Counted from the first letter of the stretch, positions 51,894 through 62,677 are shown. The stretch: 64,000 nt of DNA from Solibacillus sp. FSL W7-1464 (GCF_038004425.1 NZ_JBBORC010000001.1:1837001-1901000); one strand, 5' to 3'. Translations and numbers: made by a program. The notes: generated by a model not told the origin, from the letters alone.

Positions 51894-54800
51894 ATGGCAC
51901 CAAAAACAATCGCGAATATTCAAACCCGCTGTCATATTTTATTGACGAATACGGCACGTGAAGCGATGAAGGAGCATGTTCCAGATGAACACGCCTTTTT
52001 TAATTTACAGCAATATTTCATTGTCGCGATTGAAAAAGTATCGGTCGATGCAGAGCAAACGCATTTGAGCATCTTTTTCGATAATGATAAAAACGTAAAA
52101 CTAAAAAACAAATTCGAAGAACGCGTCGTCATCATGGACTGTGTATTTGACCGGAAAAACGGACTTGTAGCGAAAAGCTTCCGTACACGCGGCAAAGGAA
52201 CACCGGTTGTCACAAATCGCCGCGCCACAATGAAAATCCACTTTGTTGCATCCCGTATTAGCGGCCATACATACCAGGAGCCTTTCCTAAAAGCCATTGA
52301 TGAACTGCCGATTGCACAGGAACGCTTTGATTATGTCAATAAGCGGATCAGCAGCTGGGAAGGCTATTTAAAAGTATTAAATAAAAATGCGGACATTGAA
52401 GATATCCATGCCCGTTTTTCAAGTGTCACGTTTGATGCCGACTTTTCTCATATGACAGTGCGCATTAACAATCTCGATAAAAAGCAGTGGAAGCAGCTGG
52501 AGGGCCTTAGTGCGCGTTTGCGCGGCTATGTCCAGGAAATCGGGGATGTTGCTAAAATCCGCCGCAATGAAAATACCGTTGAAATTGCGTTAAAACCGCA
52601 TTACAGCAATCTGGCGCGGAGAAATGAGCTCCAGTTCCAATCGGAAGACATCGAATTTTCCAATGCGGCGACGAAATCACAGCTAAAACGCCTATTAAAA
52701 GGGTTTGAACGGTTAAAAGAAGGCTTGGCCGCCAATGCGAACCTCGAAACGATTTTATTCGAAGATAAACCGGTCATCGCAGAGCGCAAAAAAACGGTTC
52801 CTCTCGATTTTCATAACCGGCTGAATCAGTACCAGCAGCAGGCAGTTGAAGGGGCGATCAGTTCCGAAGATCTGTATGTCATTCAAGGTCCGCCGGGTAC
52901 CGGGAAAACGACGGTCATTTCGGAAATTTGCTATCAAAATGCAAAAGCGGGTCTGAAAACACTCGTTGCTTCCCAATCGAACTTAGCTGTCGACAATGCA
53001 TTAAGCCGGCTTTTATCGAACAAAGACATCCGGATTTTGCGCTACGGCCGTACAGAAAGTATTGAAGAGGAAGGGAAAAAGTTCATTGAGGAAAATGTTG
53101 CGACCTATTGGCAGGAGCAGACATTTGAAGCAATCGGCCATGAAATTTCGCTGCATGAAAGAAAAGAACAGCTGTTAACAGATGAAATCAGTGAAACACA
53201 AATTGAAATTGCAGCGCTAGAACAACAACAAAAAGAGCTTAAACTGCAAATCGAACAAAAAGAAGCGGCAAAAGCCGAACTGCATGTTTTGGCCGAAAAG
53301 ATTTTGACATTAAAAAAAGAATTGACCGAATGCAAAAAAGAACTGGAAGACAATGAACGTAAACTGGAAAAACTGCAGGCAACACAAAAAACAGTAGCTG
53401 AAACCGTTGCCAATTTTGAACAGCAAGTAAAAGACGGATTGACTGTCGAGCAACTGACAGAACAAGCACAACAGTTAAAAGAAACGAGAGAAAACTACCA
53501 GCAGCAACTTACGCAAAGTCATTATAAAGCGCAACTTAAACAATTCCAGCAGCGTTTTGATGCTGTTAAAACGAAAATCGAAAAGGCCAATGAAACGTCC
53601 CAGTATGATTTGCTCGTTGATAAAATCGCCTCTTTGAAAAAAGTGTACGAAATTGAGGAGTTCATGAGTGAATACAATATTCGCCGGAACTATGCAATGG
53701 ACCGTTTACTTACGGCGCTTGATCGAATTCAGCCGCAAATGGAGCAGTATAAGCCAATTAAAGATGTGAAGGAACGTCTGGAAAAGGCACTACACTACAG
53801 TGAAACGGCGTTAGGTATCCATGTGACACCGGACAGGCTGGATATGGGCCATCATTATACGCTTGAAGAGATCCAGGAATTTTTGACGAAGCTTAGTATC
53901 GCCTTTAGGGACCGTCGCGTAAACGCTCAAAACGGCACCCGCTCCATCCAGGGGATTCATTTGCGTATGCAATACATCGAACAGCTGAACAATAAATATA
54001 TGGATGCGATCCGTGAAACCGTGCTTATTTTCGAAAAGCTGAAAGAGGAAATCATTCTTCAGTTTAAAGAGCAAAATGATGTGAAAGCACAGCATCTTCA
54101 GCAGCTGGAAGAAGAGGCAACAGCGGTAAAATCCCAAATGGATGCGGTCAATGAAAAAATCGATCCGTCGATTACGGTGAACCATTCAACTGATGAGCTG
54201 GAAGAACTGCTCGCAACAAATGAACTCGATCAGATGAAAACCGAAACACAGCGCCAAAACCGTGAAAAAGTGGAGCTTCAACTGAACAAAAAAGCGGAGG
54301 AACTGGCTGTCTTAAATGAACAGATTGCCCTTGGTACCGAGACTGTAGAACAGTTAACAGTTCGCTTTAAAGGGATCAACAGCGAAGGCGTTCAGCTTGA
54401 AAAACGCCGGACAGAACTCGAACAGCTGACAAAACTGAACCCTGAACAGGCGATCATTGAAGTAAATGAAAAGATTACACTTCTTACTGAAAAAATCGAG
54501 ACGCTTGAAGTGAAAATCAGTTTGCTTCCGGTAACGGCAGAACTTCAAAATGAATGGCACGGTTTACTGAAAAATGCCAATGCCCATGACTTGGACGAAA
54601 TCCGCAAATTGTATGTGAAACATGCCAATGTGATCGGCACAACTTGTGTTGCATCAGCAAATAAAGAGTTTATGGACAACTACCCGACATTTGATGTCGT
54701 GATTATTGATGAAGTTTCGAAAGCAACACCACCGGAACTGTTACTGCCGATGTTAAAAGGCGCAAAAATTATTTTAGTTGGGGACCATCACCAGCTGCCG

Positions 54801-55640
54801 CCGCTTGTAGGCGATGCGACATTTGAAGAGACATTGGAGCAAGTTGTGAAGGAAAGTACAACATTTGAAGAAAAACGGGAGCTTGAAAAGTTACTGGAAG
54901 AATCATTGTTCGAGCGTCTTTACAACAATTTGCCGCCTCAAAACAAAACGATGCTTGCACTTCAATACCGCATGCATAAAAATATTATGTCAACTATTAC
55001 ACCGTTTTACGAAAATGAATCCGAACAGCTGCAATGCGGGTTAGAGGATTCGGATGCCGTACGTGATCATTTCCTTGAAACATCCAAAATTACACGAAAT
55101 CATCATTTGCTATGGCTCGATATTCCGAACGCCAAGCCGTATTTTGAAGAGCGTATGAAAGAAGGCTCGAGTTTATTCAATATAGCGGAGCTGGAACAGA
55201 TTAAACAGCAGCTGCTTGAATTAAATGCCGCAACGGAACAGGCGAAAGCACAAGGGCTGATTCCGCAAGATGCATTAAAATCGGTTGGTGTTATTTCCTT
55301 CTACGCGGAGCAGGTGAAGCGCATCAATCGTTTAATCGAACAGGATATCAATGTACCGCATTTGCACATCCGTACAGGCTCGGTCGATAAATTCCAAGGG
55401 ATGGAGATGGATGTCATTATTGTCAGCATGGTGCGGAATCATGACAATGAGCGCGGAGAAATCGGGTTTGCGAAAGATTACCGACGTTTGAATGTTGCAC
55501 TGTCCCGCGCACGGGAGCTGCTCATTATGATCGGCAGTACCGAAATGTTTACAAAGCGTCCAAAAAGCGCGAAAACACGGGATATGTATGCCCATGTATT
55601 AACGACAGTAAAAGAGCAGGACGGCTATTTTGCTGTTTAG
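51894..55640 (+). CDS. Large superfamily 1 helicase with central coiled coil
   Basis: A 1248-residue UPF1/DNA2-like SF1 helicase. Walker A GPPGTGKTT near residue 331, Walker B VVIIDEVSKA near 935, motif III GDHHQLPPLVG, motif IV LQYRMHKNI, motif V GSVDKFQGMEMDVIIVSM and motif VI RRLNVALSRAREL. About 450 residues of Glu/Gln/Lys-rich coiled coil separate Walker A and B. Start at 51894 (RBS GGGAGG). The next gene follows after 20 bases. DNA or RNA repair/processing is likely; exact role unknown. Confidence 0.85.
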   Translation: MAPKTIANIQTRCHILLTNTAREAMKEHVPDEHAFFNLQQYFIVAIEKVSVDAEQTHLSIFFDNDKNVKLKNKFEERVVIMDCVFDRKNGLVAKSFRTRGKGTPVVTNRRATMKIHFVASRISGHTYQEPFLKAIDELPIAQERFDYVNKRISSWEGYLKVLNKNADIEDIHARFSSVTFDADFSHMTVRINNLDKKQWKQLEGLSARLRGYVQEIGDVAKIRRNENTVEIALKPHYSNLARRNELQFQSEDIEFSNAATKSQLKRLLKGFERLKEGLAANANLETILFEDKPVIAERKKTVPLDFHNRLNQYQQQAVEGAISSEDLYVIQGPPGTGKTTVISEICYQNAKAGLKTLVASQSNLAVDNALSRLLSNKDIRILRYGRTESIEEEGKKFIEENVATYWQEQTFEAIGHEISLHERKEQLLTDEISETQIEIAALEQQQKELKLQIEQKEAAKAELHVLAEKILTLKKELTECKKELEDNERKLEKLQATQKTVAETVANFEQQVKDGLTVEQLTEQAQQLKETRENYQQQLTQSHYKAQLKQFQQRFDAVKTKIEKANETSQYDLLVDKIASLKKVYEIEEFMSEYNIRRNYAMDRLLTALDRIQPQMEQYKPIKDVKERLEKALHYSETALGIHVTPDRLDMGHHYTLEEIQEFLTKLSIAFRDRRVNAQNGTRSIQGIHLRMQYIEQLNNKYMDAIRETVLIFEKLKEEIILQFKEQNDVKAQHLQQLEEEATAVKSQMDAVNEKIDPSITVNHSTDELEELLATNELDQMKTETQRQNREKVELQLNKKAEELAVLNEQIALGTETVEQLTVRFKGINSEGVQLEKRRTELEQLTKLNPEQAIIEVNEKITLLTEKIETLEVKISLLPVTAELQNEWHGLLKNANAHDLDEIRKLYVKHANVIGTTCVASANKEFMDNYPTFDVVIIDEVSKATPPELLLPMLKGAKIILVGDHHQLPPLVGDATFEETLEQVVKESTTFEEKRELEKLLEESLFERLYNNLPPQNKTMLALQYRMHKNIMSTITPFYENESEQLQCGLEDSDAVRDHFLETSKITRNHHLLWLDIPNAKPYFEERMKEGSSLFNIAELEQIKQQLLELNAATEQAKAQGLIPQDALKSVGVISFYAEQVKRINRLIEQDINVPHLHIRTGSVDKFQGMEMDVIIVSMVRNHDNERGEIGFAKDYRRLNVALSRARELLIMIGSTEMFTKRPKSAKTRDMYAHVLTTVKEQDGYFAV

Positions 55641-55660
55641 AAACAGGGGGATTGGATTGA

Positions 55661-56413
55661 ATGGATTTACAAAATACAGTTTTACAGCTGCAGAAAGAAC
55701 TCAGCCAAAACCCATCCATTGAAATCAAAAAGCAAATGCAATATGCCATTCCGATTCACACATTGGAAGTGAAATATCATCCGGTGATACGTAATGCCAT
55801 GGATATTTTAATGAAGATGATGCTCATTTCATTTGAGAAAGCAAAGCTGAAAAATGTGGAGCTATTAGCCGAAATTTTATTGGTGGAACCGTTATTTATT
55901 CATGATTTGACGAATAAAATGTTACGAATGGGTATGATTGTGAAGGAACAGGAATTTGCGCTAACCGCTAAAGGGAATGCTCAGCTGGAATCGGGCATTT
56001 TTGAAGAGGAACTTGAAGAAACAAGTTATTTTATTCAATACAGTCCGATTCATGAGCAGCCATTGGAGGGCGATCTGGAGGAATTTGCGGATTTGGAAGA
56101 GTTTCCGGAGCCTTTCCCGACAATCGAAACAGAAGAGATCGAAGCGATAGAAGAAACGGTGCTCATTGATTTCATTCAACAGCAACTATCCGAACAACCC
56201 GTAGCGGAAGAGGAAGTGCCGCATTCTATTACAAGTATTGTTTCGACGGAATCGATCCAGATTAATGATATACCGGTCCTATGTTTTTTACTGTTCGATC
56301 AAAAGGAAAACAGACATTTTGTGCGGGTATACAATACATTGACACGGGTATGGGATGAACGACTGGAAACAATCTTATTCAATATAGAAAAAGAACAGCT
56401 TCAGGAAGAGTAA
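55661..56413 (+). CDS. Unknown protein paired with the helicase
   Basis: A 250-residue acidic protein. Residues 35-110 look like a winged-helix region (NVELLAEILLVEPLFIHDLT, KMLRMGMIVKEQEFALTAKG), followed by a Glu-rich linker (115-190) and a C-terminal beta domain. GGGGGATTGGATTGA upstream provides an RBS. The tight spacing after the helicase gene suggests an operon and a complex. Not recognised. Confidence 0.65.
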   Translation: MDLQNTVLQLQKELSQNPSIEIKKQMQYAIPIHTLEVKYHPVIRNAMDILMKMMLISFEKAKLKNVELLAEILLVEPLFIHDLTNKMLRMGMIVKEQEFALTAKGNAQLESGIFEEELEETSYFIQYSPIHEQPLEGDLEEFADLEEFPEPFPTIETEEIEAIEETVLIDFIQQQLSEQPVAEEEVPHSITSIVSTESIQINDIPVLCFLLFDQKENRHFVRVYNTLTRVWDERLETILFNIEKEQLQEE

Positions 56414-56475
56414 AATATTTTTGGAATTATTGCAAAATTACAAAGTACATGTTACACTAATGACAATTTAATAGA

Positions 56476-56580
56476 CTTATCAAGAGAAGCGGAGGGAACT
56501 TGGCCCAATGATGCTTCAGCAACCTCTAGTCCAACTAGAAAGGTGCTACTTCCAGCAAGGTGTTGACCTTGGCAGATAAG
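56476..56580 (+). ncRNA. SAM-I (S-box) riboswitch aptamer
   Basis: Starts CTTATCAAGAG and closes with GATAAG (P1 stem). Conserved S-box core is present: GGAGGGA, GGCCC.ATGA, GCTTCAGCAACC, AAGGTGCTA, and CCAGCAAGG. It binds S-adenosylmethionine and controls the downstream methionine gene by termination. Confidence 0.96.
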
Positions 56581-56588
56581 AACGGGTA

Positions 56589-56634
56589 AAAGCCCCTCTC
56601 AATTCTGATTTGCTGGAGTGAGAGGGGCTTTTTA
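56589..56634 (+). terminator. S-box expression-platform terminator
   Basis: AAAGCCCCTCTCA / TGAGAGGGGCTTT stem with 17-base loop and U-rich tail. With SAM bound it forms and stops transcription before metA. Confidence 0.95.
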
Positions 56635-56736
56635 TATTGTTCTGGAACGGGTCGTTTCGCTCGTAAAACAATGCAATGCCTGAACATCACAGATTATTAA
56701 AAGTTTATTGAAAAAGTTTATGAGGGGGAAAGTGGA

Positions 56737-57678
56737 ATGCCGATTAATATTCCGAAACATTTACCGGCGGGTGAACTGCTTAGAAAAGAGAAGATTTTCG
56801 TCATGGAGGAAGACCGTGCGAAAACACAGCAAATTCGACCGTTAAATATTTTGGTATTTAATTTAATGCCTGAAAAAGAAAAAACCGAACTGCAGTTGCT
56901 GCGCTTACTCGGTAATACACCATTACAGGTAGATGTGACATTTTTAAACACGGCTACATACGAATCAAAAAATGTTTCCAAATCGCATTTAGATACATTT
57001 TACCGCACGTTTGACCAAGTAAAGCACCGTCGTTTTGATGGTCTCATTATTACGGGTGCGCCTGTAGAGAAAATGGACTTTGAAGATGTAGGCTACTGGA
57101 ATGAAATTACGCATGTTATGGACTGGGCAAACGAACATGTCACTTCGATCATGTATATATGTTGGGGCGCTCAAGCTGCTCTTTATCACCATTTTGGCAT
57201 CGGGAAATTCGAATTGCCGAAGAAGTGCTCCGGTGTTTATTCCCATGTGATTACGGATTTAACAGTAGATCTAGTACGTGGCTTCAGTGATGAGTATGTG
57301 GCACCGCATTCACGTCACACATCGGTTTCGATTGATGAAGTACGGGCACATCCCGACTTGCGTTTACTAAGCTATTCGGATGATGCAGGCGTGTTTATCG
57401 TGCAATCGAAAAACAATAAACACATTATGATTACAGGACATCTGGAATATGATGCAACGACATTATCGGATGAGTACTTCCGCGACATGGAGAAGGATCC
57501 GGACAATACGGACATTCCGCTCAACTATTTCCCGAATAACGACCCGCTGCAGGCACCGAAAAATGTTTGGCGTGCCCATTCGCATCTGTTGTTCTACAAC
57601 TGGCTGAACTACTACGTATATCAAGAAACGCCATATGAATGGCATTACGTCGATGAAAATATTGAATATCATATTTAA
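56737..57678 (+). CDS. metA: Homoserine O-acetyltransferase MetA
   Basis: A 313-residue MetA-family enzyme for the first committed step of methionine synthesis. Catalytic Cys142 (YICWGAQA), His235 and Glu237 (GHLEYD) are present. Residue 111 is Glu (GAPVEKMDF); Glu here marks acetyl-CoA users, Gly marks succinyl-CoA users, so acetylation is predicted despite the older succinyltransferase name. RBS GAGGGGG. Controlled by the SAM-I riboswitch upstream. Confidence 0.95.
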   Translation: MPINIPKHLPAGELLRKEKIFVMEEDRAKTQQIRPLNILVFNLMPEKEKTELQLLRLLGNTPLQVDVTFLNTATYESKNVSKSHLDTFYRTFDQVKHRRFDGLIITGAPVEKMDFEDVGYWNEITHVMDWANEHVTSIMYICWGAQAALYHHFGIGKFELPKKCSGVYSHVITDLTVDLVRGFSDEYVAPHSRHTSVSIDEVRAHPDLRLLSYSDDAGVFIVQSKNNKHIMITGHLEYDATTLSDEYFRDMEKDPDNTDIPLNYFPNNDPLQAPKNVWRAHSHLLFYNWLNYYVYQETPYEWHYVDENIEYHI

Positions 57679-57691
57679 TGCTTATAAATGA

Positions 57692-57728
57692 AACGAACCA
57701 GCAAGAGATGGACTCCTGCTGGTTCGTT
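57692..57728. terminator. Bidirectional terminator between metA and ABC ATPase gene
   Basis: 12-bp stem AACGAACCAGCA / TGCTGGTTCGTT with a 13-base loop, ending directly at the stop codon of the convergent gene. Confidence 0.82.
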
Positions 57729-58499
57729 CTATTTGATTGCGACCCAGGCACGTTCGCGTTCGATCTGCAAACTGATTTCCCGCCCGAAGAAATCGCTTAA
57801 TACTTCGTCTGTTAAAACAACTTCCCGTGCATTGGCTTCGACATTTTTTCCGTCCTTCATTAAAAGGACATGGCTAAAACAAGGCAGAATCTCTTCTACA
57901 TGGTGCGTCACATAAATAAGGGTAGGGCCGTTTTCAGTTTCTGCGATCTGTTCAATCGTCTGCAGCAGATTTTCCCGTTCGATCAAGTCCAGCCCGCCAC
58001 ACGGCTCGTCCAATATCAGAATTTCCGGATCTGCCATAACGGCCCTTGCGATCTGTACGCGCTGCCGTTCACCTTGTGACAAATGCTCGAATGATTTATT
58101 CGCTAAATGGTCACAGTGAAAATGTTTCATAACCGAAACTGCATGATCAATTTCTTCTTCCGTCACATCATTAAACAGACGAAGGGCACCGAATTTTCCG
58201 CTGAGCACGATTTCAATCGCGTTATCCTGCCAGTTGAAGTTATCGATCATCGCATTGCTGACCCAGCCAATCCGCGTCCGCAGTTTCGGTATATATGTCT
58301 TCCCGTATGTTTCACCCAGTACCTGTACTTTACCTTCATTTGGCCAAATATAACCGTTAATGACTTTCAGCAACGTTGTTTTGCCGGAGCCGTTTAACCC
58401 TAAAATAGCCCAATGCTGTCCCTTTTGTACATGCCAGCTTAAATCATTTAAAATCTGTTTGTCATTGCGATATAAATGGATATTTTCAATATGTATCAT
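57729..58499 (-). CDS. ABC transporter ATP-binding protein (YlmA-like)
   Basis: A 256-residue ATPase with Walker A GLNGSGKTT, signature LSQGERQR, Walker B ILILDEPCGGLD and switch VTHHVEE. It resembles YlmA/ModF-type ATPases. No permease gene is adjacent, so its transport partner is unknown or it has a non-transport role. RBS GGAGGTG. Confidence 0.85.
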   Translation of the reverse strand: MIHIENIHLYRNDKQILNDLSWHVQKGQHWAILGLNGSGKTTLLKVINGYIWPNEGKVQVLGETYGKTYIPKLRTRIGWVSNAMIDNFNWQDNAIEIVLSGKFGALRLFNDVTEEEIDHAVSVMKHFHCDHLANKSFEHLSQGERQRVQIARAVMADPEILILDEPCGGLDLIERENLLQTIEQIAETENGPTLIYVTHHVEEILPCFSHVLLMKDGKNVEANAREVVLTDEVLSDFFGREISLQIERERAWVAIK

Positions 58500-58623
58500 T
58501 TAAAAACACCTCCACTTACTACTATGCACTTTTTTCCATTGTTTCGAAAGTATTTTTTGAAAATTGTAATAATTTAAATATAAAAAAAGAAAGCAAACGC
58601 ATAGTGCCTGCTCTCCCCATTAT

Positions 58624-59256
58624 TTATATAACGACACTTTCAACACCTGCTGCGCGGTGGAATAGCTTTCCGTTCCATTTGAGCGCCCATTGTACGACAG
58701 GCCCTAAGCCGAACGCCATAAATACTGTACCGACTCCAACTGGTCCGCCCAATATAAAACCTACAACAGCAACCGTTACTTCCATTGTCGTGCGTGCGCG
58801 GTTAACACTCCAGCCAAGACGATGCACCAACAGCAGCATTAACGTATCACGTGGTCCTACACCGAGGTTCGCTACCATGTACATCCCGCAGCCGAAGCCC
58901 AGCAGGACAACGCCAACAGCAAATGCCAATATTTGTTCTAACAGTGTATTCGCATCCGGTAATACAATCAAAAATATATCAATAAAAATCCCTGTCAGGA
59001 ACATGTCCAAGTAAGTCCCGACTTTCGGCAATCTTTTCGTGAAAAACGTATCTACAGCCAGAATGAGCAAGCCTAAAATAATCGACCACATGCCGACCGT
59101 TAAGCCCAAGTTTTTTTGTAATCCGATATGAAGGACATCCCATGACCCGACGCCAAGTATCTGTCCTTTAATCGTCAATGCGACGCCTAATGATAAAACA
59201 ATGATGCCTGCAATAAAAAATACGCAGCGCCAATAAAGTTCCTGTTTCACTTTCAC
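58624..59256 (-). CDS. YczE/YitT-family membrane protein
   Basis: A 210-residue integral membrane protein with about five segments. The repeated pattern GVGSWDVLHIGL (near 35) and NLGVGPRDTLMLLL (near 130) is the family hallmark. GTG start. Function of the family is largely unknown; B. subtilis YczE is needed for some surfactin-type synthesis. Stand-alone gene. Confidence 0.82.
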   Translation of the reverse strand: MKVKQELYWRCVFFIAGIIVLSLGVALTIKGQILGVGSWDVLHIGLQKNLGLTVGMWSIILGLLILAVDTFFTKRLPKVGTYLDMFLTGIFIDIFLIVLPDANTLLEQILAFAVGVVLLGFGCGMYMVANLGVGPRDTLMLLLVHRLGWSVNRARTTMEVTVAVVGFILGGPVGVGTVFMAFGLGPVVQWALKWNGKLFHRAAGVESVVI

Positions 59257-59397
59257 ATGTAATCCCTCATCAATCCTCGATATAATCCTTACTCATTATA
59301 ACGATTGAATCGGCAAAAACGGATTTACAATAAATTCGAAACATTTGAACTTTTTAACCGGCAAAGTGTTCGCATGAAGAAGCGGAAAAAGGGCTCT

Positions 59398-59688
59398 TTA
59401 TTTTTCGTATGAGTAACGTAATTCATCGGATGAATCGGCGACATCTACAACTAAATGATGTTCATTAAAAAACCATTCATCGGATTTTTCGATATAGAAA
59501 TGAACATCTTCCACTACCGTTTCGATGCCTATTTCATGGGGCTGCTCGCGTGTCATTCCCAACGAAAACCCTTCATGAAAAGGTGAAGAACCTCCATATC
59601 GTGCGTAAAAGCGAATAAAATCACCTTTTTCTACTTCCATTTCTTGTTTAAACCAATTAAGTGCTTTTTCTGATAATCTGATTTCCAT
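59398..59688 (-). CDS. yneR: HesB/IscA-like protein YneR
   Basis: A 96-residue HesB/YadR/YfhF fold protein starting MEIRLSEKALNWFKQEM. Unlike A-type Fe-S carriers it has no cysteines, so it is not a normal Fe-S scaffold; this is typical of YneR. Start at 59688 with GAGGTG upstream. The position before plsY and parEC matches B. subtilis synteny. Confidence 0.88.
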   Translation of the reverse strand: MEIRLSEKALNWFKQEMEVEKGDFIRFYARYGGSSPFHEGFSLGMTREQPHEIGIETVVEDVHFYIEKSDEWFFNEHHLVVDVADSSDELRYSYEK

Positions 59689-59761
59689 ATATTTCACCTC
59701 TACTGCCATTATGCAGTAAATGAAAAAAACTTACAAAGCTTGCGTTCTAAATTGCAAGTAC

Positions 59762-59791
59762 AAAAAAGACTGAAAGGAAGCCCCTTCAGTC
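59762..59791 (-). terminator. Terminator of plsY
   Basis: GACTGAAAGG / CCCTTCAGTC stem (one G-U) with T6 on the minus strand. Confidence 0.85.
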
Positions 59792-59797
59792 AATTGT

Positions 59798-60400
59798 TTA
59801 AAATCCTTTAATTTTCGGTTCAGTACCGGCTTTAATCCGCTTAATATTTTCACGGTGCCGGTAAAAAATAAAGCCTGCCAGAACGACAACTAAAATGAAC
59901 AATGCATATTCACCTGTCACCATCCAATGAACAATTACATAAATAACGGCCGCAGCGGATACAATCATAGAAGACAAGCTGACCATCTTCGTTAACTTTA
60001 AGGCGATGACAAATACAATAATTAAAATTAAAAATAACGGTAAATTATAGCCTAAAATTACGCCACCGCTTGTAGCAACCGCTTTTCCGCCGCGGAAACT
60101 AGCGAAAATCGGGAACATATGGCCAGCAGCCGCGATGACACCCAAAATTAAAGGGTGGACCGTACTGTCTGCGAAAAAAGGCAGTAACGGGAGCAAAACC
60201 GCAGCCGTCCCTTTTAATATATCAATGAGCAGAACGGCGATGCCCGGTTTTTTGCCTAATACTCTAAATGTATTGGTTGTTCCCAAATTGCCGCTGCCTT
60301 GTTGTCGAATATCCGTTTTGTAAAAAATTTTGCCAATCCACAAAGCTGATGGAATGGAACCGATTAAATAAGCACAAATAATAATTAACGCGTTGATCAA
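59798..60400 (-). CDS. plsY: Acyl-phosphate:glycerol-3-phosphate acyltransferase
   Basis: A 200-residue membrane enzyme (five segments) making lysophosphatidic acid from acyl phosphate. The three conserved loops are visible: [25 protein letters not shown] and [14 protein letters not shown] start at 60400 with AAAGGAG upstream. Divergent from parE as in B. subtilis (yneS). Confidence 0.95.
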   Translation of the reverse strand: MINALIIICAYLIGSIPSALWIGKIFYKTDIRQQGSGNLGTTNTFRVLGKKPGIAVLLIDILKGTAAVLLPLLPFFADSTVHPLILGVIAAAGHMFPIFASFRGGKAVATSGGVILGYNLPLFLILIIVFVIALKLTKMVSLSSMIVSAAAVIYVIVHWMVTGEYALFILVVVLAGFIFYRHRENIKRIKAGTEPKIKGF

Positions 60401-60668
60401 GTGTTGTGCTCCTTTCGAATTCAGAATTACTACTTGGTACTAATAGTATGTATTGAATATTTTACAATGTTTTTTAATAGAAGGAAAGAGGTATTATTTT
60501 TTCACCCAATGCAAAAAATAGGGAAAAAGTTACAATTTACTGTTCACTGTTATAGGATATACTTTTAAACGTTCGTTTTTGATGATACAATTAATCTTTG
60601 CAAAGCCTAAATCCGTACCTTTAAACATTGACATCATGCATATTTGAGCGTACGATTAGGTAGTAAAT

Positions 60669-60682
60669 AGAACGTTTGTTTG
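60669..60682. promoter_or_regulatory. LexA-box-like site before parE
   Basis: AGAACGTTTGTTTG differs at two positions from the Bacillus LexA box CGAAC-N4-GTTCG and lies 22 bases before the parE start. LexA control of parEC would fit what is known in Bacillus, but the match is imperfect. The 303-base plsY-parE spacer contains nothing else clear. Confidence 0.3.
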
Positions 60683-60703
60683 TATTTTTGGAGGGGATTA
60701 CAT

Positions 60704-62677
60704 TTGGTAAAAAACCAAACCGGTATTTCGTATAATGAAGATGCCATTCAAGTATTAGAAGGTTTAGAAGCCGTACGCAAAAGACCAGGGATGTATATTG
60801 GTTCTACAGATAGTCGAGGTCTTCACCACTTAGTGTATGAAATTGTAGACAATGCAGTGGATGAAGCGCTTGCTGGATATGGACATCATATCATCGTGAA
60901 GATTCATGAAGATAACAGTATTAGCGTGCGTGACCATGGTCGTGGTATGCCAACAGGTATGCATAAAATGGGCAAACCAACCCCGGAAATTATTTTCACC
61001 GTCCTTCATGCAGGCGGAAAGTTTGGACAAGGCGGCTATAAAACAAGTGGTGGTTTACATGGTGTAGGTTCATCAGTTGTAAACGCCTTATCAACATTTT
61101 TGGAAGTAACAATTTACCGTGACGGCCAAATTTACCGCCAGCGCTTTGAAAAGGGCGGAAAGCCTGCTACATCGCTTGATTTGATCGGAAAAACGAAGGA
61201 AACAGGAACTCTTGTACATTTCCTGCCAGATCCATCGATTTTTTCTGTCGTTAAATATAATTATGATACTTTGGCAGAGCGCTTACGCGAATCTGCGTTT
61301 TTATTAAAAGGATTAAAAATTGAACTGATCGATGAACGCGGAGAAGGACAGCATGAAATTTTCCATTATGAAAGCGGTATTGAAGCATTCGTCACATACT
61401 TAAACGAAGAAAAAGATGTATTGCATCCGGTTAAATATGTAGAAGGTACCATTCAGGAAATTGAAGTGGAGTTCGCGCTGCAATTTAATGACGGCTATTC
61501 CGAAACCATTTTGTCGTTCGTTAACAATGTCCGTACACGGGATGGCGGTACGCACGAAACGGGTGCGAAAACGGCTTTAACACGTGTATTCAATGAATAT
61601 GCCCGCAAAATTGGATTACTGAAAGAAAAAGATAAAAATCTGGAAGGCACTGATATTCGTGAAGGCCTGACAGCAATTGTTTCTGTACGTATTCCTGAAA
61701 ATCTGCTGCAATTTGAAGGGCAGACAAAAGGGAAGCTTGGTACATCTGAAGCACGCGCTGCTGTTGATACCGTTGTTTCAGAGCAATTAATGTATGTACT
61801 AGAAGAAAACGCCGAGCTGTCGGCTTCATTAGTGCGTAAAGCCATTCGTGCCCAACAAGTTCGTGAAGCTGCACGTAAAGCACGTGATGATGCCCGCAAC
61901 GGGAAAAAGAAAAAATCGAGTACGCTTCTGTCGGGTAAGCTGACACCTGCACAGTCAAAAAATGCTTCAAGAAATGAATTATACCTAGTAGAGGGTGATT
62001 CGGCTGGCGGTTCAGCGAAGCAAGGCCGTGACCGTACATTCCAGGCGATTTTGCCGTTGCGCGGTAAAGTAATCAATACCGAAAAGGCCAAGCTGCAGGA
62101 CATTATGAAAAACGAAGAAATCGCGACGATTATCCATACGATCGGTGCCGGTGTCGGAGCTGATTTTTCGGTGCAGGATGCCGCTTACGATAAAGTGGTC
62201 ATCATGACCGATGCCGATACAGATGGTGCCCATATTCAAGTGTTATTGCTGACATTCTTCTACCGTTATATGCGTCCGCTCATCGAAGCAGGGAAAGTGT
62301 ATATCGCGTTGCCGCCTCTTTATAAAGTATCGAAAGGGTCCGGCAAAAAGCAGGAGCTTATGTATGCCTGGACTGAACAGGAGCTGAGTGCCGCAACGAA
62401 AAAAATCGGCAAAGGCTATATTATTCAGCGCTACAAAGGGTTAGGTGAGATGAATGCCGACCAGCTTTGGGATACAACGATGAATCCGGAAACACGTACA
62501 TTAATCCGCGTAAAAATTGAAGATGGTGCCCGTGCAGAACGTCGTATTACAACATTGATGGGCGATAAAGTAGAGCCCCGCCGTAAATGGATTGAATCAA
62601 ACGTCAACTTCGGCATGGAAGAGGATGCAAGCATTTTAGAAAATGAATTCATCCAGCATGAGGAGGTTAACGAATAA
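60704..62677 (+). CDS. parE: DNA topoisomerase IV subunit B
   Basis: A 657-residue GHKL ATPase/TOPRIM subunit. [20 protein letters not shown] and [15 protein letters not shown] form the ATP site; [18 protein letters not shown] and [10 protein letters not shown] form the TOPRIM and metal site. TTG at 60704 follows GGAGGGG; another TTG at 60680 lies upstream without RBS. Its stop overlaps the parC start by one base. Decatenates replicated chromosomes with ParC. Confidence 0.96.
   Translation: MVKNQTGISYNEDAIQVLEGLEAVRKRPGMYIGSTDSRGLHHLVYEIVDNAVDEALAGYGHHIIVKIHEDNSISVRDHGRGMPTGMHKMGKPTPEIIFTVLHAGGKFGQGGYKTSGGLHGVGSSVVNALSTFLEVTIYRDGQIYRQRFEKGGKPATSLDLIGKTKETGTLVHFLPDPSIFSVVKYNYDTLAERLRESAFLLKGLKIELIDERGEGQHEIFHYESGIEAFVTYLNEEKDVLHPVKYVEGTIQEIEVEFALQFNDGYSETILSFVNNVRTRDGGTHETGAKTALTRVFNEYARKIGLLKEKDKNLEGTDIREGLTAIVSVRIPENLLQFEGQTKGKLGTSEARAAVDTVVSEQLMYVLEENAELSASLVRKAIRAQQVREAARKARDDARNGKKKKSSTLLSGKLTPAQSKNASRNELYLVEGDSAGGSAKQGRDRTFQAILPLRGKVINTEKAKLQDIMKNEEIATIIHTIGAGVGADFSVQDAAYDKVVIMTDADTDGAHIQVLLLTFFYRYMRPLIEAGKVYIALPPLYKVSKGSGKKQELMYAWTEQELSAATKKIGKGYIIQRYKGLGEMNADQLWDTTMNPETRTLIRVKIEDGARAERRITTLMGDKVEPRRKWIESNVNFGMEEDASILENEFIQHEEVNE

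Noticed and set aside
53105-53470. Long minus-strand frames opposite the helicase coiled coil
   Set aside because: They mirror the Glu/Gln/Lys-rich codons of the sense gene and have no RBS or family match.
61495-62103. Long minus-strand frame opposite parE
   Set aside because: Antisense shadow of a well-identified topoisomerase gene; Ser/Arg-rich composition is typical for such shadows.
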